A stretch of DNA of 64,000 nt. It comes from Maribacter sp. MJ134. GTDB lineage: Bacteria; Bacteroidota; Bacteroidia; Flavobacteriales; Flavobacteriaceae. The position numbers and the translations under genes are program-made. The stretch spans positions 2,170,001 through 2,234,000 of the forward strand of contig NZ_CP034570.1 in NCBI RefSeq assembly GCF_003970695.1, written 5' to 3'. Below the pieces are notes generated by a model. That model was given only the letters and a program-made list of their open reading frames with translations, did no database searches and had not been told where the DNA came from. Of this stretch, positions 21,401 through 29,561 are shown piece after piece (position 1 is the stretch's first letter; every line of letters starts with the position of its first letter).

Positions 21401-23553
21401 TCTGAATTATCTGGGTTCGCTGCAACTACGTAAGTTGTTCCAGAACCTAAAGTGATAGTAACACTTTCCTGTCCTTCTACAATGGTATCATCGACCGGAC
21501 GTATGGTAATTGCTGCGGTCTGACTTCCATCTGGGATGCTAACACTAGAACCGATATCACCATAATCAGCAACGTTCGTTGCCGTTCCGCTAGCAGTAAA
21601 ATTCACTATAACCGGATTACCCGTATTGTTCACAGCATCTAGTCTTACCGTAAAGGTTCCCACTGCATTTGCCGGAGTATTCTCCGCGGCATCGGCGTCG
21701 GTTGCAGCTATGGATACCTCAAAAACATCGTTATCAGCAATATTTACGGTTCCAGTTCTAGTGGCAACAGCACCTAAGTCGTATCCTGTCCCAGTCGCCA
21801 AAGTAACTGTAACCGTCTCAGTCCCTTCTACCAAGAGATCATCGGTAGGAGTAATGGTTATCTCCGCAGTTTGGTTACCATCAGCAATTGCTATACTCGT
21901 TCCGATATCCAAATAATCCGTGATATTGGTAGCCGTACCTGTAATGGTGAAATTTACTATGATGGGAGCCCCAGAGGTATTTGGTGTGCCTATATCAACG
22001 ATAAATGCACCCTCCGTTGCCGGATTACCTTCTTCGGCAGTAGCCGAAGTTGCGGCAATGGTAGCTATATAACTATCATCATCGGCATTAGTTGCGTTGA
22101 TGATTCCATCCGGTAGACCATCAAAAGCGTCATCACTAGCTGCATCGTCAACACTTACCGTTATCGTATAATTCTGGAGTCCGTCCACTAAAGCATCATC
22201 CACACCTGTAACCACAACTCGCTGCGCAACATTAAAGTTTGCCGGAGTAAAGGTAACCGAAGCAGGACTCACCGTAGCCTCTCCCGTATCCGAAGAGACA
22301 ATATTCAGGACTACATTTGTCGTTGGTTGGCTAGTCAAAACCAAATCAAAATTTTCCTCGATGTCCGGTTCAGATGTTTCTGTAGTTCCTCCAAGTTCCG
22401 TAATAGAAAAACCTATACTATCATTATCCAAGTTTGTGACCGGAACATTTGCTACTGCAGCACCGTTTAAGACATTGTAATCCGCATCTCCCGATGTAAC
22501 ATTTCCTGTTATAATAGTGTAGGCAACATCTCCATCAGCAATTAAATCATCGACACCAGTAACGGTGACAACTTCACCGGTATCCCAATCTGCGGCGGCT
22601 ATTGTAACAGACGCGGGAACAGTTCCCTCATCTGTATTATTACTGCTTAAGACTATACTGACGGTACCTGTAGGCTGACTTGTCAGCGTAACGGTAAAGG
22701 TCGCCTGCGCACCATCCTCACTAGTATCTCCGCTAATTGCAGACACATTGACACCAGCCAAATCATCGTCCACGTTCGTAACCGTCAGTTGTGGTACATC
22801 ACCACCAGTTAATCCATCATAAAATGAATCTGTGTCCGAGGTAACATTGCCCGTGCTTATAAGATCATCGATATCACCATCTATAATATTATCGTCTACA
22901 CCTGTAATTATCAAATCTACGCCCGTATTCCAGTTCGTATCGTCCAAAAATACAGCAGCAGGCCCAGAGGTTTCGGTGGCATCATATCCATTTATTGGAA
23001 TTCTAACCTGATCAGTGGGTTCACTGTCGAGTGTAAAGGTAAAGGTAGCTGTCCCGCCACCTTCAGTGGTATTACCTGTTAAGGTATTGACCGTTACACC
23101 AGCGACATCGTTATCTCTTATCCTTCCCCTTCCAAGACCATCATCTATACCAACACCCGCATCACTCGGGGTACCCAGAATAACCTCAAAGTCTTCATTG
23201 TCCACCTCATCAATGAAGTCGTCGATAATAGGTACAGTAATAGTCTGTGTTTCACCTGCCAAACCCACGAACACAAGGTCCGGACCTATGGTATTATCAT
23301 AGTCTAGACCACCAGTGGCCTCATCATCGTTAAAGGTGTAACCTACCGTAAAGCCACCTGGAGCTATAGCATCTAGTGTTACGGTAAATAACATATTACC
23401 GACATCTTCATCCTGAGTCACATTATTAATGGACAGCTCCTGAGCACTAACTAAGGTGGTAAAGAAAAAGAGTGGTAGCACAGCATACCAAAATGCAATA
23501 GGCTTTTTGATAGTAAGCAGATTTTGAAGGCCAAGCGTATTTTTCATTTTCAT
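18403..23553 (-). CDS. giant T9SS type-B surface protein with Calx-beta repeats
   Basis: A 1716-residue secreted protein. After a signal peptide (to about residue 38, TLVSAQ) come eight Calx-beta-like repeats of about 110-120 residues (39 to about 960), most ending in DND or DDD as expected for Ca-binding edges. Next come Ig/PKD-like segments (about 960-1225), a thrombospondin type 3-like Asp-rich stretch (DTDGDGINDGDE and similar, about 1225-1340), two DUF11-like domains (about 1345-1605) and a gliding-motility-type C-terminal domain (last about 103 residues, FSPNGDGTNDFLRI to GWIQLIR), the type-B T9SS sorting signal. The start may be ATG 23553 or 23547. A role as a Ca-stabilised adhesin is inferred; it is too short to be SprB itself. 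Confidence 0.9.
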   Translation of the reverse strand: MKMKNTLGLQNLLTIKKPIAFWYAVLPLFFFTTLVSAQELSINNVTQDEDVGNMLFTVTLDAIAPGGFTVGYTFNDDEATGGLDYDNTIGPDLVFVGLAGETQTITVPIIDDFIDEVDNEDFEVILGTPSDAGVGIDDGLGRGRIRDNDVAGVTVNTLTGNTTEGGGTATFTFTLDSEPTDQVRIPINGYDATETSGPAAVFLDDTNWNTGVDLIITGVDDNIIDGDIDDLISTGNVTSDTDSFYDGLTGGDVPQLTVTNVDDDLAGVNVSAISGDTSEDGAQATFTVTLTSQPTGTVSIVLSSNNTDEGTVPASVTIAAADWDTGEVVTVTGVDDLIADGDVAYTIITGNVTSGDADYNVLNGAAVANVPVTNLDNDSIGFSITELGGTTETSEPDIEENFDLVLTSQPTTNVVLNIVSSDTGEATVSPASVTFTPANFNVAQRVVVTGVDDALVDGLQNYTITVSVDDAASDDAFDGLPDGIINATNADDDSYIATIAATSATAEEGNPATEGAFIVDIGTPNTSGAPIIVNFTITGTATNITDYLDIGTSIAIADGNQTAEITITPTDDLLVEGTETVTVTLATGTGYDLGAVATRTGTVNIADNDVFEVSIAATDADAAENTPANAVGTFTVRLDAVNNTGNPVIVNFTASGTATNVADYGDIGSSVSIPDGSQTAAITIRPVDDTIVEGQESVTITLGSGTTYVVAANPDNSDTVNITDNDNLTATIVATDASATENTPATSTGLFTVDLGAPNTSGGPITVNYTIATSAGNAINGTDYTTIGTSLTIPTGQQTGAISIVPTDDNIQETVETVILSLATGTNYILGAAPTQTATVNINDNDRATLTILDQAVNEDVATGVLEFDVTLDIAVDGGTRVTYSFSDDTAIGGGTDYTGTPDELNFTGTAGEIETISVTINNDQLLEQTETFFVQLATPTNGVALADGGDAIGTINDDDNCAPAPILDTTVPTVFCDVIDVSLNDYTNSTAPAGTELRWSTLSNPLNENAYLTAAQVANPPNDGSYFGFFLDDNGTPNNFDDDCASGTIEVELTLNTTPTLVSVTNNERCDTGTVLLSAVASDGASINWYDVPTGGTVLATGTSFTTPAISSTRSFYAEAVENGCATERQEVIATVGFQANAGIATDASACSVAANGPVSLDLDDRLSGQDAGVWAITTDPSSSIVIGNDNAVDFTGLPDGNYVFTYTTTGSTAPCTDVSVDVTISVSDCDTDVDGDGLLGGEEATLGTDPNNPDTDGDGINDGDETGPDVNNPLDEDNDGIIDALDSNVLDSDNDGVNDQQDPANANPCIPDNTNGLCDTDGDGISDGDEEANGTDPLDACDPNLTPDCEPDPIDLEIVKVVDNPDAAIGDTVVFTVRVNNLSDSRVLGIKIGELLETGFEYMSHVTSNTNDVYDPLTGEWDVLELSPLGNAQLQLTATILEDGVYSNTATLLESFPLDNNEENNEAVVILEIEVPEGIDLNIEKTVSNITPLVGEEITFTITVTNLSQEGDVINNIIIRDSISSGFENLFNYEFDNPSIGSYDPINESWTIPSLEVGEENAAVLELVGTVTAEGSFDNTAYLISSSPRDGNETNNQSTITVTIGVPTPAAPGFLFNQFSPNGDGTNDFLRINLTDTDTRSFADIVYSMKIFDRYGSLIFEADSQSVSNQPVADVWNGTYEGKDAPKGTYFYILNYSINNGIPVTDKGWIQLIR

Positions 23554-23695
23554 AACAGTTCTTTTGTCCACTCCATAGAATTATGACAAAAAGTAAAAAA
23601 GGGGTTCAATATTACTAAAAAAAAATAGCTAAACCTTTAATTAACAGATTAAAAAAGGCTTTTTGGGTTGAAATACAGAATAGGACCTATAAGAG

Positions 23696-24583
23696 TTATG
23701 ATTCGAAAGAAGGAGACTGCGTTTGCGCATTTGGCTCTATTTTGCGCACCAAACCCTGCAAAACCTTACCAGGCCCTATTTCCGTAAACATAGTAGCCCC
23801 ATCTCTATACATGTTTCTGACACTTTGCGTCCATTTTACGGGTGCCGTTAATTGTAGAATTAAATTCTTTTTAATGCCTTCTGCCTCTGTGACGGGAGTA
23901 GTACTAACATTTTGGTAAATGGGACAAGTTGGTACGCCAAATTGTGTATCTGAAATGGCCGTGGCCAATTCTTCCCGTGCCGGTTCCATTAAGGGAGAAT
24001 GGAAAGCGCCGCCTACAGGCAACACTAAAGCGCGTCTGGCGCCTGCTTCTTTCATCTTTTCACAAGCTACATTGATAGCCTCGACTTCTCCCGAGATTAC
24101 CAACTGACCTGGACAGTTATAATTTGCCGCTACGACCACTCCGGGAGTATCGGAACATATTTTTTCCACAACATCATCTGCCAAGCCCAAAACCGCTGCC
24201 ATTGTACTTGGTTGCAATTCACATGCTTTTTGCATGGCTATAGCTCTTTGCGAAACTAATTTCAACCCATCTTCAAAAGACAATGAGTTGTTTGCCACTA
24301 AGGCTGAAAATTCACCCAAAGAATGGCCTGCAACCATATCTGGCTTAAACGATTCACCCATAACTTTAGATAGGATAACGGAATGCAGAAAAATAGCAGG
24401 CTGTGTCACTTTTGTCTCCTTGAGCCCTTCCGGCGTACCGTTGAACATCACCTCGGTAATATCAAATCCTAAAATATCGTTTGCTTTCTCAAACATATCT
24501 TTTGCAAGAGACGATTTCTCATAGAGGTCTAGTCCCATACCTACGAACTGAGCTCCTTGTCCTGGAAATATATAAGCGTTCAT
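23696..24583 (-). CDS. fabD: malonyl-CoA:ACP transacylase FabD
   Basis: A 295-residue enzyme from ATG 24583 (MNAYIFPGQGAQFVGMG). It moves malonate from CoA to acyl carrier protein at the start of fatty acid synthesis. The oxyanion-hole motif PGQGAQ is at the N-terminus. The nucleophile elbow GHSLGEFSALVA lies near residue 90, the substrate arginine near QRAIAMQKAC, and the catalytic His in VGGAFHSPLM near residue 200. Length and motifs are standard. A strong consensus promoter sits directly upstream (24602-24632), so it is probably its own unit. The downstream gap to the adhesin start has only AT-rich sequence. Confidence 0.96.
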   Translation of the reverse strand: MNAYIFPGQGAQFVGMGLDLYEKSSLAKDMFEKANDILGFDITEVMFNGTPEGLKETKVTQPAIFLHSVILSKVMGESFKPDMVAGHSLGEFSALVANNSLSFEDGLKLVSQRAIAMQKACELQPSTMAAVLGLADDVVEKICSDTPGVVVAANYNCPGQLVISGEVEAINVACEKMKEAGARRALVLPVGGAFHSPLMEPAREELATAISDTQFGVPTCPIYQNVSTTPVTEAEGIKKNLILQLTAPVKWTQSVRNMYRDGATMFTEIGPGKVLQGLVRKIEPNAQTQSPSFES

Positions 24584-24601
24584 AACTTTTGATTTAGAGG
24601 G

Positions 24602-24632
24602 CAAAAATAAGGATATAATATTCACCCACAAA
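24602..24632 (-). promoter_or_regulatory. fabD promoter
   Basis: On the minus strand TTTG (24632-24629), a 19-nt spacer and TATTTTTG (24609-24602) match the Bacteroidota -33/-7 consensus exactly, 18 nt before the fabD ATG. It also rules out the in-frame upstream ATG at 24631. Confidence 0.75.
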
Positions 24633-24670
24633 TAACCGTATCATTCGAAAAATAGATACATCACCCCCTT

Positions 24671-25177
24671 TCATTTGAACCATCCTGAATATGTTATATA
24701 AGCTTCCGCAATGCGGTTAATTTCTCCCTTACTTAATTCCGGACTAATATCCTTTATTTTTTTTGCCGGCATCCCTGCGTAAATGGTGCCCGATGGTACA
24801 TGGGTTCCTTTGGTCAATACCGCACCGGCAGCGATGATACAATTCGACTCAACGACGCAGTCATCCATGATAATACTCCCCATACCTACCAATACATTGT
24901 CCTTAATAGTACAGCCGTGTACAATGGCATTATGTCCTATTGAAACATTGTTACCTATATTGGTAGGAGATTTTTTATAGGTACAATGGATTACCGCACC
25001 ATCCTGCACATTTACTTTGTCTCCCATCTTTATAAAATGAACGTCTCCCCTTAAAACAGCATTGAACCAGATGCTACATTGGGCTCCCATGGATACCTCG
25101 CCAACTATAGTGGCATTTTCTGCAATAAAACAATCCTCTCCTATTTTTGGTGTATGACCACGTACTGATTTTATCAT
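24671..25177 (-). CDS. gamma-carbonic anhydrase family hexapeptide-repeat protein
   Basis: A 168-residue left-handed beta-helix protein from ATG 25177 (MIKSVRGHTPKIG). Hexapeptide repeats run through the chain (IAENATIVGEVSMGAQCSIW, IGNNVSIGHNAIVHGCTI). The zinc-ligand histidines of the gamma class are visible in VIHCTY and IGHNAIVHGC. It is of the short YrdA/PaaY type, in which carbonic anhydrase activity is often weak or unproven. It lies 16 nt downstream of the LytTR regulator and is probably co-transcribed with the two-component pair. It could equally be a thioesterase-like or structural member of the family. Confidence 0.88.
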   Translation of the reverse strand: MIKSVRGHTPKIGEDCFIAENATIVGEVSMGAQCSIWFNAVLRGDVHFIKMGDKVNVQDGAVIHCTYKKSPTNIGNNVSIGHNAIVHGCTIKDNVLVGMGSIIMDDCVVESNCIIAAGAVLTKGTHVPSGTIYAGMPAKKIKDISPELSKGEINRIAEAYITYSGWFK

Positions 25178-25193
25178 GTTTCTACTGTATATT

Positions 25194-25925
25194 TTAATCG
25201 AAGTAAGCAAGAAACTCTTTCTTTTTTGAGGCAGAGACCATTAGTTCCTTTCCATTGGATATAATAACACTACCGCCTTTACCTCTCCTATATTTGACCA
25301 CTTCATTAACGTTCACAAGATACGACTTATGGACCCGTGCAAAAGGAAAATCAGATAGGGCCTCTTCAAAATACTTTAAAGTCTTACTCACTAAAATTTT
25401 CTTGTTCTCCAAGAATATTTCCGTGTAATTATCGTCTGCTTTACAGTATAGGATTTCCTCTACATTCAAAACTTGGAATCCATCTTGTTGGGGAAGCGTC
25501 AACTTACCACGTACTCCTTTTGATTTAGAATTCAAGACGCGTTCCTGTAGTTTATTTTCCTTTTCTTTCACCTCAAGTACGTAGTCTACAGCTTTAATAA
25601 GTTCATCAATATTTATTGGTTTCATCAAATAATAGGCCGCATGCTCATTCAGTGCATCCTTGGCATAGTGGTCATAAGCGGTTACAAATACTATTTCAAA
25701 ACTACGTTCAGGTATTTTTTCAAGAAGGTCAAAGGCATTTCCAAAAGGCATTTCTACGTCCAAGAAAATCAAGTCCAGATTATGGTCGCCAATAAGTGTA
25801 AGACCTTCCTTGATTGATGCGGCCTCACCTACTAAATCCACTCTTGGGCAATATTTTTTTAAGTAATTCCTTAAAATTTCCCGACTATTAGACTCATCCT
25901 CGACTATTATGGCTTTTAAATTCAT
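25194..25925 (-). CDS. LytTR-family response regulator
   Basis: A 243-residue cytoplasmic regulator. The N-terminal receiver domain (1-125) has the acidic pocket VEDE at residues 8-11 and the phospho-acceptor Asp56 in LIFLDVEMP. The C-terminal LytTR DNA-binding domain (about 140-243) includes EILYCKADDNYTEIF and FARVHKSYLVNV. The start ATG overlaps the TGA of the sensor kinase gene in an ATGA (25922-25925), which indicates translational coupling. It is the cognate partner of that kinase. Target promoters are unknown. Confidence 0.95.
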   Translation of the reverse strand: MNLKAIIVEDESNSREILRNYLKKYCPRVDLVGEAASIKEGLTLIGDHNLDLIFLDVEMPFGNAFDLLEKIPERSFEIVFVTAYDHYAKDALNEHAAYYLMKPINIDELIKAVDYVLEVKEKENKLQERVLNSKSKGVRGKLTLPQQDGFQVLNVEEILYCKADDNYTEIFLENKKILVSKTLKYFEEALSDFPFARVHKSYLVNVNEVVKYRRGKGGSVIISNGKELMVSASKKKEFLAYFD

Positions 25926-28126
25926 TTATCCTTCTTTATGGTAAAAATTACTCTGGTACCTTGACCAGATTCCATTAAATCGGTGATTACAACGGCTACC
26001 TTATCCTTGTACATATCGTTTAAAATGGCCACTCGCTGTTTTATATTACCCATACCCTTTGACTTTTGCTTTTTCTGGTTTGCTGTCTTAAGTTCTGCTG
26101 ATTTTTTTCTTCCAATGCCATCATCGGAAATACTAATCTCTAATGCCCTTTCACTTTTCGATGTTACATTAACCTTAAGAACACCTTTTTCCTTTTTATA
26201 TCTTAGCCCATGCCAAATAGCATTTTCTATATAGGGTTGTAGCAACATCGGCGGTATTTGAAACGAAGAAATATCGATATTATCATCAATTTTGATTTCG
26301 TAATCAAACTTATCCGGAAATCTAGAGTGCTCTAATTTTATATACAATTCTAGTAATTGTAATTCTTTTGCCAGGGGAATAAAGTCCTCTTCCGAATTTT
26401 CTAGCACTGACCGCATTAGTGTTGAAAATTCACTTAAATATCTATTGGCACTTCGTTCGTCGCTTTTTGCGATATAATTGTTAACGGAATTAAGTGCATT
26501 GAAAATAAAATGAGGGTTCATTTGGGATCGCAAAGATTTGAGCGCTAATAAATTATTGGCCAGCTTTTGCTGTTGATTACTTCTATAAAAAAAGAAAGCC
26601 GCCAAACCGGTTAGCAACAGTCCCACAATTAAGGAATAGATTACCCAACGTTGACGTTTATAGCTCTCCTCAGATAGTTCTTGTTCAGTCAAGGCCAGAT
26701 CATACTTGCTTTGAGATAGCTCCCGCTCTTGTTCCAGACCGGTTATTCTGCTTTGCGTTGCTGCTATTTCACGATTAAAACGGGCCGCTCTAGAGATTTC
26801 CTGCTCTTTTCTTATATAAAGGGTATCTACCAAAGTAACATAGGATTGATAGGTCTCTAATGCTTTGTCAAAATCCCCTTTAAACTCATAAACTTCGGAT
26901 AGTTTACGTGTGGCATCTTTCTGTACCACCAAGTCGTTCTCGGAATCCGCTTCTACAATACTTCTTTCCAAATAGGGAATTGCTTCACTGTACTTATCTT
27001 GGGCTATGTACGCATTCGCTATTTTGTAATTAATGCGTTGCGCGGTTATCGTGTCGCCCATTTCTTGCCTCCTAGCTTTACTTTTGGGAGAATTAAGTTT
27101 ATCCAGTTCCACCAAACTATTTTTACGCAAAGCGATTTCTTCATTAAATTGACTTTTTTTATTATAAAAATCCGCCACCTTCTCCTTTTCCTGTAAAGCG
27201 CGTTTGGGAGCAAGTTTATTTGCCAATTCAAGTGAATTGCCATAATAGGCTTCTGCCTCCATCAATTGATTTCCTTGTGAATAGGCATCGGCAATCTTAG
27301 AATTTAAATCTGTCATCTTGGGCGTAATCTGGTTCTTTGTGGCCACCTTTAGTCCTTCGTTATAAAAGGAGACAGCAGCTTTGACGTCATTTAAGCCCTT
27401 TTTAATATCTCCTAAAAGCTCAAATAAAGTAACCCGTTGGTAGGGTACCATATTTTGCAACTCCATCAACGGGTCAAGAACTTTATTAGCCTCTTGGTAC
27501 TGTTTATTAACAATCAAGGTTTCCCCCAATAAAAGGGAGGTTTTTATTGATTTGTTGGCTTCAAGCGCATCTTCAAAATTATCTATGGCCAAATCGTACT
27601 GTTTATGAAAAAGATATATTTCTCCCAAGGCGGTTAAAGATTTTGCCAATTCATTTTTATTGCCTCTACTACCTAAAACAGCGATGGATCGCGCAACGAA
27701 ATCAATACTCTTCGCAATATCCTTTTTCTTGTAAGTTTCGGCCGAATCCAGTAAGGATTGATGTTTAGAAGCTTCACGTTTGGAAATTCCAACCGTACTA
27801 CTACTCCTATTTCTGGGAACATAATCCTCGACAAGTACCTTAATATCCTCATCACTCTTAATTACGTACTTCACCGTTTCAAAATCCGAATCCTCAACGG
27901 TTAATTCTTCGCCCTTGGCAGCTCTAATTTTAAATTCGCCAAGACCGTTGGTTACAGTATATTCCCCCGAGCTCGTTGATATGGAAACTCCAGAAATAGG
28001 TTGTGATGATGCCTTTTCCTGAACTATTCCCTTCACTACGAATTTCTTGACGCTTCCTCCCTGTTGTGAAAGACAAGTATGAACGCCTAGCAAAACAAAG
28101 AGTATATGTATAAACAGATTTTTCAT
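25922..28126 (-). CDS. LytS-type sensor histidine kinase with periplasmic carboxypeptidase-like and TPR sensor
   Basis: A 734-residue sensor. A signal sequence (1-20) is followed by a carboxypeptidase-regulatory-like beta domain (about 28-95) and a long run of TPR repeats (about 130-460). After these come a coiled segment, one transmembrane helix (about 493-513, WVIYSLIVGLLLTG) and the kinase region. The phospho-acceptor His (about 537) lies in RSQMNPHFIFNALNS, typical of the His_kinase (LytS/YehU) family, and the ATP lid region has SDDGIGRKKSAE. The TPR domain should face the periplasm and sense a protein or envelope signal. The beta domain in front is an added element not found in simple TPR kinases. 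The pair with the LytTR regulator is certain from the ATGA overlap. Confidence 0.92.
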   Translation of the reverse strand: MKNLFIHILFVLLGVHTCLSQQGGSVKKFVVKGIVQEKASSQPISGVSISTSSGEYTVTNGLGEFKIRAAKGEELTVEDSDFETVKYVIKSDEDIKVLVEDYVPRNRSSSTVGISKREASKHQSLLDSAETYKKKDIAKSIDFVARSIAVLGSRGNKNELAKSLTALGEIYLFHKQYDLAIDNFEDALEANKSIKTSLLLGETLIVNKQYQEANKVLDPLMELQNMVPYQRVTLFELLGDIKKGLNDVKAAVSFYNEGLKVATKNQITPKMTDLNSKIADAYSQGNQLMEAEAYYGNSLELANKLAPKRALQEKEKVADFYNKKSQFNEEIALRKNSLVELDKLNSPKSKARRQEMGDTITAQRINYKIANAYIAQDKYSEAIPYLERSIVEADSENDLVVQKDATRKLSEVYEFKGDFDKALETYQSYVTLVDTLYIRKEQEISRAARFNREIAATQSRITGLEQERELSQSKYDLALTEQELSEESYKRQRWVIYSLIVGLLLTGLAAFFFYRSNQQQKLANNLLALKSLRSQMNPHFIFNALNSVNNYIAKSDERSANRYLSEFSTLMRSVLENSEEDFIPLAKELQLLELYIKLEHSRFPDKFDYEIKIDDNIDISSFQIPPMLLQPYIENAIWHGLRYKKEKGVLKVNVTSKSERALEISISDDGIGRKKSAELKTANQKKQKSKGMGNIKQRVAILNDMYKDKVAVVITDLMESGQGTRVIFTIKKDK

Positions 28127-28327
28127 AAGGTCTAATTACTGTAAACTTAGCTGATTTTATGATTACTTAAAAATCGATTCTACATCAAAAAGCCTATAAA
28201 AATTGACCATTTGGACCTTTTACACAGCCAGTGATTGCTTTTACTCATTCAATAGGCCTATTCCCTCAAAGCCATTATTTCATGAAAAAGTTTGCAATTA
28301 AATTTATCCCAAAATAAAAACGTAAAG

Positions 28328-29506
28328 ATGAAAAAATATCAAAGAATAGCAGCCTTGAGCCTAATGACATTAACGCTATCGTTCACCTATGGATGCGAAC
28401 TTAGACCAAAAACAGAAAAAGAGCCTTTTTTAGCTGAAGTAATGAAAACTGACGAAGCAACTAAAAAGAACAATACTGTTAAGATTGCGCTTCTATTGGA
28501 CACAAGCAATAGTATGGACGGACTTATTAACCAAGCAAAATCTCAACTTTGGGATATCGTAAACGAATTTACACATGCTAAATGCGGTAATGAAATGCGG
28601 CCGGAATTACAAATCGCCATCTATCAATACGGGAATGATGCACTTTCCTCTAGGGAAGGCTACATACAACAGGTACTGAACTTCAGCGATGATTTAGATG
28701 AGATTTCTGAAAAACTCTTTTCATTGACAACCAACGGTGGTGAAGAATATTGTGGAGCGGTCATCCAAACCTCTTTAAAGCAGTTAGAATGGGGTAAAAA
28801 TGCGGATAACCTAAAAATGATATTTATTGCTGGTAACGAACCGTTCAATCAGGGAAAGTTGAATTATAAGGATGCGGTAACCAATGCCAAGGAAAAGGAT
28901 ATTGTTGTGAACACTATCTTCTGTGGCAACTATGAACAAGGCATACAGTCTAACTGGAAAAATGGCGCTACGCTGAGCGGCGGAGAATATATGGCGATTG
29001 ACCATAATAGGCAGGTAGTCCATGTGAGCACCCCTTATGATGACATCATTATAAAGCTTAACTCGAAACTGAACAAAACCTACCTTGGGTACGGCTCCTT
29101 GGGTGCATCCAAATTTGAGGCCCAAGCAATGCAGGACAATAATGCCATGGAAATGGAAGAAGTTGTTGCTGTAAAACGAGCTGTGAGCAAAAGCTCGCGT
29201 CTTTACAATAACAAAAAATGGGACTTGGTAGATGCTTCGGGAGATAAGACATTTGATATAAATTCCCTTGATGATAAAGATTTACCTAAAGAGTTACGGG
29301 GAAAATCGAAGACCGAAAAGATTGAATTTATAGAAATGAAAAAATCCGAGAGAGAAGAGGTTCAAAAAGAAATAAAGGCTTTAAATGCCAAAAGACTGGC
29401 CTATATTGCTAAAAACCAAAAGAATGAAAGCGAAGATGGTTTAGAGGGTGTCATGTTAAAGGCAATCAAAAGGCAGGCCTCAGCAAAGAACTACACTTGG
29501 GAATAG
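28328..29506 (+). CDS. VWA-domain protein, probable lipoprotein
   Basis: A 392-residue protein from ATG 28328 (MKKYQRIAALSLM). The N-terminus is a signal peptide ending FTYGC, with Cys23 as possible lipidation site; the -3 residue is Thr rather than Leu, so the lipobox is imperfect. A von Willebrand A domain (about 45-225) carries the MIDAS motif DTSNS in ALLLDTSNSMDG, with later conserved polar segments. The C-terminal part (about 250-392) is charged and helical (KSEREEVQKEIKALNAKR) and has no domain I recognise. No AAA+ ATPase or other usual VWA partner is beside it. It is monocistronic, with a hairpin terminator directly after. Function unknown beyond metal-dependent protein binding. Confidence 0.85.
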   Translation: MKKYQRIAALSLMTLTLSFTYGCELRPKTEKEPFLAEVMKTDEATKKNNTVKIALLLDTSNSMDGLINQAKSQLWDIVNEFTHAKCGNEMRPELQIAIYQYGNDALSSREGYIQQVLNFSDDLDEISEKLFSLTTNGGEEYCGAVIQTSLKQLEWGKNADNLKMIFIAGNEPFNQGKLNYKDAVTNAKEKDIVVNTIFCGNYEQGIQSNWKNGATLSGGEYMAIDHNRQVVHVSTPYDDIIIKLNSKLNKTYLGYGSLGASKFEAQAMQDNNAMEMEEVVAVKRAVSKSSRLYNNKKWDLVDASGDKTFDINSLDDKDLPKELRGKSKTEKIEFIEMKKSEREEVQKEIKALNAKRLAYIAKNQKNESEDGLEGVMLKAIKRQASAKNYTWE

Positions 29507-29527
29507 AACAATTTTAATGTGATATTG

Positions 29528-29561
29528 GAGGTTCTTTCTTTTACGGAAGAGCCTCTTTTTA
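29528..29561 (+). terminator. Rho-independent terminator after the VWA gene
   Basis: GAGG-T-TCTT (29528 on) pairs with AAGA-G-CCTC (to 29555), followed by TTTTT. It overlaps the stop codon of the convergent PorP/SprF gene. The T-run is on the plus strand only. Confidence 0.75.

Noticed and set aside
21626-21916. Several plus-strand frames over the adhesin
   Set aside because: They are low-complexity Ser/Val-rich complements of the Calx-beta repeats.
18403-23553. Repetitive DNA suggesting a CRISPR or satellite array
   Set aside because: The repetition is at protein level (Calx-beta domains of about 115 residues) with diverged DNA; there are no short identical repeats with spacers anywhere in the window.
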